A stretch of DNA of 64,000 nucleotides from CAIWHR01 sp963813415 (GCA_963813415.1 CAWEYW010000008.1:1-64000), one strand, 5' to 3'. Numbered from the stretch's first letter, positions 17,026 to 26,747 are shown. Program-made: numbers and translations. The notes: generated from the letters alone by a model not told the origin.

Positions 17026-17075
17026 TAATGGGGTCAGGTTACTTTATCTGCGGATAAAGTAACCTGACCCCATTA
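17026..17075. repeat. Long perfect palindrome, REP/RAYT-like
   Basis: A 23-nt arm (17026-17048, containing GGGGTCAGGTTACTTTATC) is followed by a 4-nt loop (TGCG) and the exact reverse complement (17053-17075). From memory, this kind of palindrome accompanies REP-associated tyrosine transposases in Proteobacteria. No transposase gene is present here, so it would be a non-autonomous copy. Being between two plus-strand genes, it may also attenuate transcription. Confidence 0.75.
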
Positions 17076-17143
17076 CGAGATGATCGGTCGTCCGATCGCT
17101 GTGGCGCGCTAGAATGCGGCGCTCCACCCTGCGTCACGCCCGC

Positions 17144-18001
17144 ATGAACCATCCCCAGTGCATTCTCACGCTGTCCTGCAGCGATCAGCCCGGCATCGTC
17201 GGGGCCGTGGGCAGTTTTCTCGCGGACCGGCGCTGCAACATCATCGACAGCGCCCAGTTCGGCGACGTCGATACCGGCCGCTTCATGATGCGAGTGCTGT
17301 TCGAGGAGCTGGAAGGCAGCGGCCCGCGCGAGCTCCTGACCGATGCCTTCGGCAAGATCGCGGCGCGCTTCGCGATGCAGTGGGAGGTGCATGACGCGAG
17401 CCACCGGCCGCGCGTGCTGATCATGGTGTCGAAGCAGGACCACTGCCTCAACGATCTCCTCTATCGCTACAAGGTGGGTGCGCTGCGCATGGAGCCGGTG
17501 GCGATCGTCTCCAATCACCGCGACACGTATCAGCTCGCTGCGTCCTACGACGTGCCGTTCTTCCACGTTCCGGTCACGGCCGGCAACAAGGCCCAGCAGG
17601 AGGCGAAGGTCCTCGGCATCATCGACGAAAGCAATGCCGAGCTCGTCGTGCTCGCCCGCTACATGCAGATCCTGTCCGATGATCTCTGCCGCAAGCTCGA
17701 GGGCCGTGCGATCAACATCCACCACTCGTTCCTGCCGAGCTTCAAGGGCGCCAAGCCGTACCACCAGGCCTACGCGCGCGGCGTGAAGCTGATCGGTGCC
17801 ACCGCCCACTACGTCACCGCCGAGCTCGATGAAGGCCCGATCATCGAGCAGGAAGTTGCGCGCGTCGATTACAAGATGGGGCCCGACGATCTCGTCGCCC
17901 TCGGGCGCGACGTCGAGTGCCTCGCGCTGGCCCGCGCGGTCAAGTGTCACATCGAGCACCGGGTGTTCCTGAACGGCCAGAAGACCGTCGTGTTCCGCTG
18001 A
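17144..18001 (+). CDS. purU: Formyltetrahydrofolate deformylase
   Basis: PurU hydrolyses 10-formyltetrahydrofolate to tetrahydrofolate and formate, supplying formate and balancing one-carbon pools in the cytoplasm. The 285-residue protein has an N-terminal ACT domain (LTLSCSDQPGIVGAVGSFLA, residues 6-80) and a C-terminal formyltransferase-fold catalytic domain. The catalytic motifs are INIHHSFLPSFKGAKPY and the Asp in AELDEGPII. ATG 17144 gives the standard family start; an in-frame ATG at 17114 would add ten residues. It is a single gene, convergent with the EamA transporter. Confidence 0.95.
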   Translation: MNHPQCILTLSCSDQPGIVGAVGSFLADRRCNIIDSAQFGDVDTGRFMMRVLFEELEGSGPRELLTDAFGKIAARFAMQWEVHDASHRPRVLIMVSKQDHCLNDLLYRYKVGALRMEPVAIVSNHRDTYQLAASYDVPFFHVPVTAGNKAQQEAKVLGIIDESNAELVVLARYMQILSDDLCRKLEGRAINIHHSFLPSFKGAKPYHQAYARGVKLIGATAHYVTAELDEGPIIEQEVARVDYKMGPDDLVALGRDVECLALARAVKCHIEHRVFLNGQKTVVFR

Positions 18002-18009
18002 CGCGACAG

Positions 18010-18903
18010 TCAGCGCAGCCAGCGCGCGCCGTACACGTTCATCAGGAGCCCGAGCAGCACCAGCCCCACCCCGAGCGCCTGGACGACGGCAATCGACTCA
18101 CCGAGGAACAGGGCGCCGCTGGCCAGGCCGGAGACCGGGATCAGCAATGCGAACGGCGAGATCAGCCCGGTCGGATAACGGTGCAGCAGCCGGTTCCACG
18201 AGGCGAAGCCGAACAGCGTCGCGCCGTAGGACATCACCAGAACGCACGCCCAGCCGATCGCGCTCATGTGCACGACCGCGAACCACGGTGCCGTGCCGCC
18301 CTCGACGACGTAGGACGCCAGGGCGAGGGGCAGAGGCGGAACCAGGCTGGACCACACCACGAGCGAAAACATGTCCGCACCGTGATCGCCGGCGGCGCGC
18401 TTGGCGATGATGTTGCCGAGCGCCCAGCCGACCGCGGCCGCGATGACCAGGAGGAAGCCGACGAAGGTCGTGCTGGCGCCCGCCGCGATCTTGTACGCGC
18501 CGAGCGCGACGATCCCGGCCGCGGCGATCACGGCGCCGGCGATGTTGTGGCGCTGCAGGCGATCGTGCGTGAAGAGCACCGCCAGGCCCATGGTGAAGAA
18601 CACCTGCACCTGAATGACCAGCGATGACAGGCCGGCCGGCATCCCGAGCTTCATGCCGAGGAACAGCAGCCCGAACTGCATCACGCCGATCGCGAGCCCG
18701 TAGCCGATGACCGCGCGCGCCGGCATTGCAGGCGCACGCACGAACAGGCAGACGGGGATGGCGGCGAGCAGGAAGCGCAACGCGGCGAGCGCGAAGGGCG
18801 GAACCTCGGCGAGCGCGACCTTGATGGGCACGAACGTGTAGCCCCACAGTGCCACCACCGCCAGGATGAGCGTCAGGTCACGCCCGGTGAGCCGGGTACG
18901 CAT
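18010..18903 (-). CDS. EamA-family (DMT) transporter
   Basis: This 297-residue inner-membrane protein of the drug/metabolite transporter superfamily has about ten hydrophobic helices arranged as two EamA repeats (LTLILAVVALWGYTFVPIKV opens the first; VGFLLVIAAAVGWALGNIIA opens the second). It resembles amino-acid metabolite exporters such as EamA/YdeD, but the substrate cannot be read from sequence. The start at 18903 places the first helix near residue 9. It is convergent with purU and divergent from iolC with 101 bp between. Confidence 0.85.
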   Translation of the reverse strand: MRTRLTGRDLTLILAVVALWGYTFVPIKVALAEVPPFALAALRFLLAAIPVCLFVRAPAMPARAVIGYGLAIGVMQFGLLFLGMKLGMPAGLSSLVIQVQVFFTMGLAVLFTHDRLQRHNIAGAVIAAAGIVALGAYKIAAGASTTFVGFLLVIAAAVGWALGNIIAKRAAGDHGADMFSLVVWSSLVPPLPLALASYVVEGGTAPWFAVVHMSAIGWACVLVMSYGATLFGFASWNRLLHRYPTGLISPFALLIPVSGLASGALFLGESIAVVQALGVGLVLLGLLMNVYGARWLR

Positions 18904-19004
18904 TAGGGCGAATTCTACCGGGCGGCACGACGAACGCCGGTTGCCGCGCGTGCACGAGGTCTGCCACAATCGCGCGTCGACCCGTCCTGAGCTGCGCCGC
19001 TCCC

Positions 19005-20972
19005 GTGCAGAACACCACCCGCTTCGCCAGCGATCGCGCGCTGGATGTCATCTGTCTCGGCCGTTTCGCGGTCGACTTCTACGCACAGCAGATCGGTGCT
19101 CGCCTGGAGGATGTCACGAGCTTCGCCCGCTATCTCGGCGGCTCGTCGGCGAACACCGCGTTCGGCTGCGCACGGCTCGGTTTGCGGGCCGGGCTCGTCT
19201 CGCGCGTCGGCGACGACGCCCTCGGCCGGTTCCTCACCGAAACGATGGTCAAGGAGGGCTGCGACGTCAGCCATGTCAGCATCGATCCGCAGCGGCTTAC
19301 CGGCGCCGTCGTGCTCGGGATCAAGGACCAGGAAACGTTTCCGCTGATCTTCCTGCGCGAGAACTGCGCGGACATGGCCATCGCCGAAGCCGACGTCGAG
19401 GAAAGCTTCATCGCATCCAGCCGCGCCCTGCTCATCACGGGGACCCACTTCTCGACGGCGTACGCGGACCGCATCAGCAGGCTCGCGCTGGAGCGCGCGC
19501 GCCGCAACGACGTGCGCACGATCCTCGACATCGATTACCGCCCCGTTCTGTGGGGGCTGACCAAGCGCGGCGACGGCGAGACCCGTTACGTGCAATCCGA
19601 CACCGTGACGGCGCACCTGCAACGCATCCTGCCGGCGTTCGACCTCGTGATCGGCACGACCGAGGAATTCGCCATCGCCGGTGGCAGCACCGACATGATC
19701 ACCGCGTTGCGTGCCGTGCGTCGCATCACGAGCGCCGTGCTCGTGGTGAAGCGCGGTCCGCTCGGGTGCGCCGTGATCACCGGTGACGTGCCCGCGAGCC
19801 TCGATGAAGCGTTCAATGGCCGCGGTGTGCAGGTGGAAGTGCTGAACGTGCTCGGCGCCGGGGATGCCTTCTCGGCCGGCTTTCTCTCCGCCTGGGTGCG
19901 TGGCGAGGACTACACGCGATGCACGCGCAACGCGAATGCCTGCGGCGCGCTGGTCGTCTCGCGGCACGGGTGTGCACCGGCGATGCCGACGCGGCCGGAA
20001 CTCGATTACTTCCTTGCCCACGCGGGCGAGATCACCAAGCCGGACCAGGACGCAACGCTGACGCGCCTGCATCGCGTCACCGCGCCTCGTGCGCCGCGGG
20101 AGGAAGTGTTTGCATTTGCGTTCGACCATCGACCGCAGTTCTTCGAGCTTGCACGCGCGGCCGGGACGGACGAGGTCCGGATACCCCGCCTGAAGCAACT
20201 CTTCGCCGAGGCCCTCGCCAGCATCGCCGAGCGCGGGGACCTCGCAGGAAAGGTGGGGATGCTGTGCGATGACCGGTACGGACAGCGTGCGCTCGATGCC
20301 GCGACGGGTCGTGGCTGGTGGATCGGCAGGCCCGTGGAGCTGCCGGGTTCGCGGCCCCTGGAGTTCGACCGTGGCCGCTCGGTGGGGACGACGCTCGTCG
20401 CGTGGCCGGTGGAGCAGGTGGTCAAGTGTCTCGTGCACTATCACCCGGACGACGCCGTCGAGCTCCGTCTCGAGCAGGAGGCGCAGGTTCGGAGTCTCTA
20501 TGACGCTGTCCAGGCGAGCGGGCACGAGCTGCTGCTCGAATTGATCCCGCCCCGCGACATGCCGCGCGCGGCGGACACTGTCCTGCGTTCGCTGAAGCGG
20601 TTCTACAACCTGGGCATCTTCCCCGAGTGGTGGAAGCTCGAGCCGATGGACGACGCGCAATGGCGCGCGATCGATGCGCTGCTGGCGGAGCGTGATCCTT
20701 ATTGCCGCGGCGTGCTTCTGCTGGGACTCGGGGCAGGAATCGACGATCTCGCGCGTGGCTTCCGTGCCGCGCGTGCGTCCCGCACCTGCCGCGGCTTTGC
20801 GGTTGGCCGCACCATTTTCGAGGCGCCGGCGCGCGAATGGCTTGCCGGCACCATCGACGACGACATGCTGCGCCAGCGTGTGCAGGAGACGTATCTCGCG
20901 CTGGTCGCTGCCTGGCGCAGCGCATCGGCGTCTCCAACGGGCACGCTGCATGCAACGGCAATCGCGCCATGA
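19005..20972 (+). CDS. iolC: 5-dehydro-2-deoxygluconokinase fused to DUF2090 (aldolase-like) domain
   Basis: IolC phosphorylates 5-dehydro-2-deoxy-D-gluconate in myo-inositol catabolism. The 655-residue protein has a PfkB kinase domain (residues 10-330) with GGSSANTAFGCARLG near 46 and the anion-hole/catalytic motif NVLGAGDAFSAGF near 284. A C-terminal DUF2090 domain (about 345-635, FAFAFDHRPQFFELA onward) follows. In other proteobacteria this fusion is common, and DUF2090 is related to class I aldolases, so it may perform the next step (6-phospho-5-dehydro-2-deoxygluconate cleavage); that is inference. The start is GTG 19005. It heads the iol operon, 28 bp before iolD. Confidence 0.93.
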   Translation: MQNTTRFASDRALDVICLGRFAVDFYAQQIGARLEDVTSFARYLGGSSANTAFGCARLGLRAGLVSRVGDDALGRFLTETMVKEGCDVSHVSIDPQRLTGAVVLGIKDQETFPLIFLRENCADMAIAEADVEESFIASSRALLITGTHFSTAYADRISRLALERARRNDVRTILDIDYRPVLWGLTKRGDGETRYVQSDTVTAHLQRILPAFDLVIGTTEEFAIAGGSTDMITALRAVRRITSAVLVVKRGPLGCAVITGDVPASLDEAFNGRGVQVEVLNVLGAGDAFSAGFLSAWVRGEDYTRCTRNANACGALVVSRHGCAPAMPTRPELDYFLAHAGEITKPDQDATLTRLHRVTAPRAPREEVFAFAFDHRPQFFELARAAGTDEVRIPRLKQLFAEALASIAERGDLAGKVGMLCDDRYGQRALDAATGRGWWIGRPVELPGSRPLEFDRGRSVGTTLVAWPVEQVVKCLVHYHPDDAVELRLEQEAQVRSLYDAVQASGHELLLELIPPRDMPRAADTVLRSLKRFYNLGIFPEWWKLEPMDDAQWRAIDALLAERDPYCRGVLLLGLGAGIDDLARGFRAARASRTCRGFAVGRTIFEAPAREWLAGTIDDDMLRQRVQETYLALVAAWRSASASPTGTLHATAIAP

Positions 20973-21000
20973 CAGCCATGGCATCCATGACGGTCGCGTC

Positions 21001-22851
21001 ATGACAACCGTCCGCCTCACGGCAGCGCAGGCGCTGGTGCGCTATCTCGCCGTGTTGCGCACGAACGTGAACGGCGCCGACGTTCCGCTTTTCGGCGGAG
21101 TGTTCGCCATTTTCGGGCACGGGAATGTCGCCGGTTTGGGCGAAGCCTTGCACGCGCACCGGGATCAGCTGCCGACGTACCGCGCCCACAACGAGCAGGC
21201 CATGGCGCATGCTGCCATCGCGTTTGCCAAGACGCATTTCCGGCGGCGCATGATGGCTTGCACCACGTCCATCGGGCCGGGGGCGACCAACATGGTGACG
21301 GCGGCCGCGCTGGCGCACGTGAACCGTCTGCCAGTGTTGCTGCTGCCGGGCGACGTGTTCGCATCGCGGGCACCGGATCCCGTATTGCAGCAGGTCGAGG
21401 GATTCGAGGATGGCGCCGTCTCGGCCAACGATTGCTTTCGCCCGGTCTCGCGTTATTTCGACCGCATCATGCACCCCGCGCAGCTGCTCACCGCACTGCC
21501 ACGCGCGGTGCACGTGCTCACCGACCCTGCACGATGCGGCCCCGTCACGCTGGCGTTCCCGCAGGACGTGCAGACGATGGCCTGGGAATGGCCGGTCGAA
21601 TTCTTCACGCCTGCACTGATCAGCGTGCGCGCGCAACCTCCCGACGCGGACGAGCTCGCGCGTGCAGCCGCCATGCTGCGCGACGCGCAACGGCCGCTCA
21701 TCGTCGCCGGCGGCGGCGTTCTGTACAGCGGCGCGGCCGATGCGCTGCGTGCGTTCGCGGAGCGGCATGGCGTACCGGTCACCGAGACCCAGGCGGGCAA
21801 GGGCGTGCTGCCGTGGGACCACCCGCTGCAGCTGGGGGCAGTGGGTGTGACCGGCTCGACGGCATCCACGCGGCTGGGCGCCGAAACGGATCTCGTGTTT
21901 GCCGTGGGCACGCGACTGCAGGATTTCACCACCGGGTCGCATGCGCATTTCACGCAGGCGCCACGCCTCAGCCTCAACGCCAACGGCATGGATGCCATCA
22001 AATGGCACGCGAGCGAGCTCGTCGCCGACGCGCGCCTCGGCCTCGAGATGCTCTCGGCGCTGCTGGGTGATTGGCAGGCCGATGCCGCGTGGACGCAGCG
22101 CGGGCGTGACGCGGCAGCGGGGTGGCGCGACGAAGTCACGGCAATCACCGGGAAGCGCGACGCCCCGTTGCCGTACGAAGGCGAGGTGATCGGTGCGGTG
22201 CAGCGATCGGTGGCCGACTCGCCACGCCAGGACATCGTCGTCTGCGCCGCGGGCACCCTGCCGGGCGAGCTGCACAAGCTGTGGCGCGCGGGCGTGCCGG
22301 GGGCATATCACGTCGAGTATGGCTACTCGTGCATGGGTTACGAGATCGCCGGCGGCATCGGGGTGAAGCTGGCGCGGCCGGACCGCGAGGTGATCGTCAT
22401 CCTCGGCGACGGCAGCTATCTGATGCTGAATTCGGAGATTGCCACGTCAGTCATGCTCGGGCTGAAGCTCGTCATCGTGGTGCTCGACAACGGTGGCTTC
22501 GGCTGCATCCATCGCCTGCAGCAGGCCTGTGGCGGCGCGCCGTTCAACAACCTGCTCGAGGATTGTCTCGCGGGCGAGGCCGGCGCACCGCAGGTCGATT
22601 TCGCCGCGCACGCGCTGTCCCTCGGTGCGCGTGCGGAAAACGTCTCGGGCATCACGGAGCTCGAAGCGGCGATGTCACGCGCGCGCTCGTCCGATCGCAC
22701 TTATGTGATCTGCATCCGCACCGATCCGCACCGGACCACCGCTGCGGGTGGCGTGTGGTGGGAAGTGGCGGTGCCGGAAGTGTCGTTGCGGCCCGAGGTG
22801 CAGCGCGCGCGCGCCGACTACGAGCAACAGCTTCGGAAGCAGCGGCCATGA
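21001..22851 (+). CDS. iolD: 3D-(3,5/4)-trihydroxycyclohexane-1,2-dione hydrolase
   Basis: IolD is a thiamine-diphosphate enzyme that opens the ring of the dione produced by IolE. The 616-residue protein has the three-domain acetolactate-synthase-like layout. The catalytic glutamate is E65 (RAHNEQAMAH), the central domain is near 200-340, and the ThDP/Mg motif GDGSYLMLNSEI is near 470. The stop overlaps the iolE start (ATGA), so translation is coupled. ATG 21001 aligns with the family start; the frame is open upstream but overlaps iolC. Confidence 0.95.
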   Translation: MTTVRLTAAQALVRYLAVLRTNVNGADVPLFGGVFAIFGHGNVAGLGEALHAHRDQLPTYRAHNEQAMAHAAIAFAKTHFRRRMMACTTSIGPGATNMVTAAALAHVNRLPVLLLPGDVFASRAPDPVLQQVEGFEDGAVSANDCFRPVSRYFDRIMHPAQLLTALPRAVHVLTDPARCGPVTLAFPQDVQTMAWEWPVEFFTPALISVRAQPPDADELARAAAMLRDAQRPLIVAGGGVLYSGAADALRAFAERHGVPVTETQAGKGVLPWDHPLQLGAVGVTGSTASTRLGAETDLVFAVGTRLQDFTTGSHAHFTQAPRLSLNANGMDAIKWHASELVADARLGLEMLSALLGDWQADAAWTQRGRDAAAGWRDEVTAITGKRDAPLPYEGEVIGAVQRSVADSPRQDIVVCAAGTLPGELHKLWRAGVPGAYHVEYGYSCMGYEIAGGIGVKLARPDREVIVILGDGSYLMLNSEIATSVMLGLKLVIVVLDNGGFGCIHRLQQACGGAPFNNLLEDCLAGEAGAPQVDFAAHALSLGARAENVSGITELEAAMSRARSSDRTYVICIRTDPHRTTAAGGVWWEVAVPEVSLRPEVQRARADYEQQLRKQRP

Positions 22852-23759
22852 ACGTCCCGGATGTGAGGATCGGCATCAATCCGATCTCCTGGAGCAACGA
22901 CGACCTTCCATCGCTCGGCGGCGAGATCCCGCTCGAAGTCGCGCTGTCGGAAGGGAAGGCGATCGGGTACGAAGGGTTCGAGCTCGGCAACAAGTTTCCG
23001 CGCGAGCCGAAGGCACTCGCCCGCGTGCTCGCGGCGCACGACCTCGCACTGGTGTCCGGCTGGTATTCGGGACGGCTCGCGCGCCGTTCCGTCGACGAGG
23101 AGATCGCGGCTGTCGGAGCCCACCTGCACCTTCTCGCCGAGAACGGAGCGAAGGTGATGGTGTACGGCGAAGTCGCCGATTCCATCCAGGGCTCCCCCGT
23201 CCCGCTCTACAAGCGCCCACGCTTCCTCCACGACGACGACTGGGCACGCTACGGCGAGCGACTCACCGTTTTCGCGCGGCATACCCTGCAGCACGGCGTT
23301 CGGCTTGCCTACCACCATCACATGGGCGCGTACGTGCAGGCGCCCGAGGATGTCGACCGCTTGATGAGCGTCGCCGGCGGCGAGGTCGGGTTGCTGTTCG
23401 ACAGCGGACACATGACTTTCGCCGGCGGGGATGCTGTGGCCATGCTGCGCAGGCACGCGTCGCGCGTGTGCCATGTGCACTGCAAGGACGTGCGTCCTGC
23501 AGTGCTGAAGCTCGCGCGCAATCGCCAGTGGAGCTTCCTGGAAGCGGTGATCAACGGCGCCTTTACGGTGCCCGGCGATGGTGCCGTCGACTTCCGGAGT
23601 CTGCTCGACGTGCTGCGCGCACATGACTACCGTGGCTGGCTGGTGGTCGAGGCCGAGCAGGATCCCGCGGTGGCGCCGAGCTATCGCTTCGCCGAGCAGG
23701 GGTATCGCCATTTGCGCACGCTGCTCGACCAGCGTGCGCCGACGAGGAGTGCGGCATGA
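22848..23759 (+). CDS. iolE: Inosose dehydratase
   Basis: IolE dehydrates 2-keto-myo-inositol to the trihydroxycyclohexane dione. The 303-residue TIM-barrel protein opens with the typical IGINPISWSNDDLPSLGGE. It carries the metal-site motifs YHHHMGAYVQ, LLFDSGHMTFAGG and HVHCKDV and a C-terminal VVEAEQDP glutamate. It overlaps iolD by 4 bp and is followed by iolB after a 49-bp gap. Confidence 0.95.
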   Translation: MNVPDVRIGINPISWSNDDLPSLGGEIPLEVALSEGKAIGYEGFELGNKFPREPKALARVLAAHDLALVSGWYSGRLARRSVDEEIAAVGAHLHLLAENGAKVMVYGEVADSIQGSPVPLYKRPRFLHDDDWARYGERLTVFARHTLQHGVRLAYHHHMGAYVQAPEDVDRLMSVAGGEVGLLFDSGHMTFAGGDAVAMLRRHASRVCHVHCKDVRPAVLKLARNRQWSFLEAVINGAFTVPGDGAVDFRSLLDVLRAHDYRGWLVVEAEQDPAVAPSYRFAEQGYRHLRTLLDQRAPTRSAA

Positions 23760-23808
23760 ACGCGCCGGCCCTGCCCAGGAGCCGATGCGATCGCTGCCGG
23801 AGTGCGCG

Positions 23809-24600
23809 ATGAGCCTGCTCGTGAAGGCCGGCTCCGGGCGCACCATCGTCGAAGTCAGCCCCGCGTTCGCCGGTTGGCGCTACGTGGGATTCGTCGCCTA
23901 TCGGCTTGCCGCGAACGACGTGGTCGAGTACGACATGGGCGGCCGCGAGGCATGCGTCGTCGTGCTCGAAGGCACCGTGACCGTCGCGGCTGGCGGCGAG
24001 AGCTGGAAGGACATCGGCGAGCGGCGCAGTGTCTTCGAGGAGCGCTCGCCCTATGCCGTGTACGTCCCCACGCCCGGCATGATTCGCATCGTCGCGCACA
24101 CGCCGGCCGAAGTGGCGATCGCCACCGCGCCTGCAGGCGAGCCAGCACCGTCGCGGCTGATCGAGCCCGGCGCGATGAAGCGCTCCATCCGCGGCCACGG
24201 GTCGAATCAGCGGTTCGTCTGCGACATCCTGCCGGAGACAGAGCCCGCCGCCCATCTGCTGGTGGTGGAGGTACGAACGCCTGCCGGGCATTCGTCCAGC
24301 TATCCGCCGCACAAGCATGACAGCGACGACCTGCCGAACGAGAGCGCGCTCGAGGAGACCTACTATCACCGCCTCGACCCGCCGCAGGGTTTTGCGTTCC
24401 AGCGCGTGTACACCGATGACCGGACGCTCGACGAAGCCCTGGCCATCGAAAACCGGGACGTGGTGATGGTGCCTCGCGGCTACCACCCGGTCGTCGTCCC
24501 GCACGGGTACGAGTCGTATTACCTCAATGTCATGGCAGGCGAGAAGCGCGCCTGGCACTTCAGGAACGACCCGGCCCACGAGTGGATGCTGAAGCGCTGA
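23809..24600 (+). CDS. iolB: 5-deoxy-glucuronate isomerase
   Basis: IolB isomerises 5-deoxy-D-glucuronate to 5-dehydro-2-deoxygluconate, the substrate of IolC. The 263-residue bicupin has the metal-binding motif PPHKHDSDD and a conserved glutamate/tyrosine segment (LEETYYHRLDPPQGFAFQR), ending with MAGEKRAWHFRNDPAHEW. GGAG 6 bp before ATG 23809 supports this start; an in-frame ATG at 23785 with AGGAG very close to it is the alternative. It lies between iolE and iolG on the same strand. Confidence 0.95.
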   Translation: MSLLVKAGSGRTIVEVSPAFAGWRYVGFVAYRLAANDVVEYDMGGREACVVVLEGTVTVAAGGESWKDIGERRSVFEERSPYAVYVPTPGMIRIVAHTPAEVAIATAPAGEPAPSRLIEPGAMKRSIRGHGSNQRFVCDILPETEPAAHLLVVEVRTPAGHSSSYPPHKHDSDDLPNESALEETYYHRLDPPQGFAFQRVYTDDRTLDEALAIENRDVVMVPRGYHPVVVPHGYESYYLNVMAGEKRAWHFRNDPAHEWMLKR

Positions 24601-24631
24601 GCGCGACCGGACCACGACCCAGGAGAAGCGG

Positions 24632-25618
24632 ATGGTGGAAGCAGCCCTGTTCGGTGCCGGACGGATCGGCAAGATTCACGCGGGCAATCTGGCGCGCCAG
24701 CCAGGCGTGCGGCTCGCGCATGTCGTGGACGTGAACGGGGAAGCGGCGCAGTCGCTCGCCACGCAATACGGCGCCCGCGTGAGCGATGCCGAAACCGCGA
24801 TGAGCGATCCGGCGGTGCGCGCGGTGGTGATCGCGTCCAGCACCGATACGCACGCCGACCTCATCCTTCGTGCCGCGGTTGCGCACAAGGCGATCTTCTG
24901 CGAAAAGCCCGTCGACCTGGATCTCGCCCGCGCGCGCACCTGCGCCGAGGCGGTGAAACGTGCGGGGGTGACGTGCCTCGTCGGTTTTCAGCGCCGGTAC
25001 GATCCGACCTTCGCGGCCGTCCGCGCGCGGATCGACGCGGGCGAGATCGGCACGCCGGAGATGCTGGTGGTCACGAGCCGGGATCCGGGCGCGCCACCCG
25101 TCGATTACATCCGCGTGTCCGGAGGCATCTTCAAGGACATGCTGATTCACGATTTCGACATTTTTCGCTGGATTCTGGGCGACGAGGCGAGGACGGTTTA
25201 TGCCACTGGAAGCTGCCTGACCGATCCGGGCATCGAAGCCGCCGGCGATATCGATGCCACCGCGGTGACCATTCGGACCCGCAACGGCCGCCTGGCGCAG
25301 ATCAACACGCTGCGCCGTGCCGCCTACGGCTACGATCAGCGCTTCGAGGTGATCGGCAGCAAGGGCATGCTGCAGGCCGGCAATCACCGTCCCACGGAAG
25401 TGACCGCCGCAACTGCGGTCGCCGTGAGCACCGATCTGCCGGAGCACTTCTTTCTCGAGCGCTATCGCGTCGCCTACGCCAACGAAATGGCCCACTTCTT
25501 CGGCGCACTCGCTGCCGGTACCCCGGTGCGCACGACCATCGAGGATGGCGTGAAGGCGCTCGAGCTCGCCGATGCGGCGACGCGCTCGTGGCGCGAGCAG
25601 CGGATCATCGAGCTGTGA
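24632..25618 (+). CDS. iolG: Inositol 2-dehydrogenase (Gfo/Idh/MocA family)
   Basis: IolG oxidises myo-inositol to 2-keto-myo-inositol with NAD+, the first catabolic step. The 328-residue protein has an N-terminal Rossmann fold with GAGRIG at residues 8-13 and the EKP motif (FCEKPVDLD). Its catalytic segment is KDMLIHDFDIFRW, with the Lys-Asp-His residues of inositol dehydrogenases. AGGAG lies 9 bp before ATG 24632. It is followed 7 bp later by a second enzyme of the same family. Confidence 0.92.
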   Translation: MVEAALFGAGRIGKIHAGNLARQPGVRLAHVVDVNGEAAQSLATQYGARVSDAETAMSDPAVRAVVIASSTDTHADLILRAAVAHKAIFCEKPVDLDLARARTCAEAVKRAGVTCLVGFQRRYDPTFAAVRARIDAGEIGTPEMLVVTSRDPGAPPVDYIRVSGGIFKDMLIHDFDIFRWILGDEARTVYATGSCLTDPGIEAAGDIDATAVTIRTRNGRLAQINTLRRAAYGYDQRFEVIGSKGMLQAGNHRPTEVTAATAVAVSTDLPEHFFLERYRVAYANEMAHFFGALAAGTPVRTTIEDGVKALELADAATRSWREQRIIEL

Positions 25619-25625
25619 GTACGGG

Positions 25626-26672
25626 ATGTCCGTCGGAACGGCCCGGAACATGAGCGCCGGGCGGCTGCGGGTGGGCATTGCCGGCCTCGGTCGGCTGGGT
25701 GCGCGGCATGCCCGCATGCTCGCCACGCGGGTCCCCGACGCAGCGCTGGTCGCGGCGTGCAGTCCGGTTTCCGAAGAGCGTGCATGGGTCGCGCGTGAGC
25801 TCGGAGTGCAGCACGTGTACGCCGGCTACGCCGAATTGCTCGCGCATCCGGACCTGGACGCGGTCGTGCTCGTCACGCCGACGACCGAGCACGCGCGCCA
25901 GATCGTGGAGGCACTCGCCGCGGGCAAGCACGTGTTCAGCGAGAAGCCCACGTCGCTCGATCTCGACGATTGCCATCGCGTCGAGGAGGCTGCTGCGCGC
26001 CACGCGGATCGTACCGTGCTGATCGGCTATGTGCGCCGCTTCGACGCGAGCTACCGTGATGCGCACGGGAAAGTCGCCGCCGGGAACATCGGCACCCCCT
26101 TCCTGGTGCGCTCGCATACGCTCGACAAGAACGATCCGTCGGGATTCTTCGTGCGGTTCGCGCCGACCAGCGGCGGCATCTTCCTCGACATGAGCGTGCA
26201 CGACATCGATTCAGCGCGCTGGTTTCTCGGCGCGCCGGACCCGGTGCGGGTGTTCGCGACGGGGACCATCGCGGTGCACGAAGGCCTCGAGAGTTGCGGC
26301 GACCTCGACAATGGGATGGCGCTGTGTGAGTTCGAGGGCGGCAAGATCGCCTGCTTCCAGGCTTCGCGCACGATGGCGCACGGACACGAGTCGATGACCG
26401 AGGTGATCGGGACGGAGGGCCGCCTGACGATCGGCGCCAACCCGCGCCTGACGCGCGTCGACATCGCGGACACGCATGGCGTGCGCAACGAGTGCACGCC
26501 GACGTTCTACGAGCGCTTCGAGGAGGCGTTCGCCGCCGAGCTGAATGGCTTCGTCGCTGCCGTGCTCCATGGCGCACCGCTGCCGCTCACGCTGGCCGAC
26601 GCGACCGCGGCGACGCGCATCGGTATCGGGATCCAGGAGTCGATCCGCACGCGGCGCGCGGTCGAGTTCTGA
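25626..26672 (+). CDS. Second Gfo/Idh/MocA dehydrogenase, inositol-type
   Basis: This 348-residue NAD(P)-dependent sugar/inositol dehydrogenase has GLGRLG in the Rossmann fold, the EKP motif (FSEKPTSLDLD) and the catalytic stretch LDMSVHDIDSARW, where the lysine of the usual K-D-M-x-x-H-D is replaced by leucine. Being in the iol operon it may act on another inositol isomer, such as scyllo- or chiro-inositol (inference). The start could be ATG 25626 or ATG 25650; neither has a strong ribosome-binding site. Confidence 0.85.
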   Translation: MSVGTARNMSAGRLRVGIAGLGRLGARHARMLATRVPDAALVAACSPVSEERAWVARELGVQHVYAGYAELLAHPDLDAVVLVTPTTEHARQIVEALAAGKHVFSEKPTSLDLDDCHRVEEAAARHADRTVLIGYVRRFDASYRDAHGKVAAGNIGTPFLVRSHTLDKNDPSGFFVRFAPTSGGIFLDMSVHDIDSARWFLGAPDPVRVFATGTIAVHEGLESCGDLDNGMALCEFEGGKIACFQASRTMAHGHESMTEVIGTEGRLTIGANPRLTRVDIADTHGVRNECTPTFYERFEEAFAAELNGFVAAVLHGAPLPLTLADATAATRIGIGIQESIRTRRAVEF

Positions 26673-26747
26673 CGGCCGAGGCGCGTCCGGCGCGTGGCCT
26701 GCGTAGAGTCACACGGGCGGCAGCAAACGCCATCGAGGATTACATTC

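Noticed and set aside
17026..17075. The palindrome as an ordinary intrinsic terminator of the outer-membrane protein gene
   Set aside because: The arms are unusually long and perfect and no T-tract follows, so a mobile REP-like origin fits better; a secondary effect on transcription remains possible.
18915..21020. A 701-codon minus-strand open frame opposite iolC
   Set aside because: It is antisense to the clear kinase-DUF2090 gene and shows no domain.
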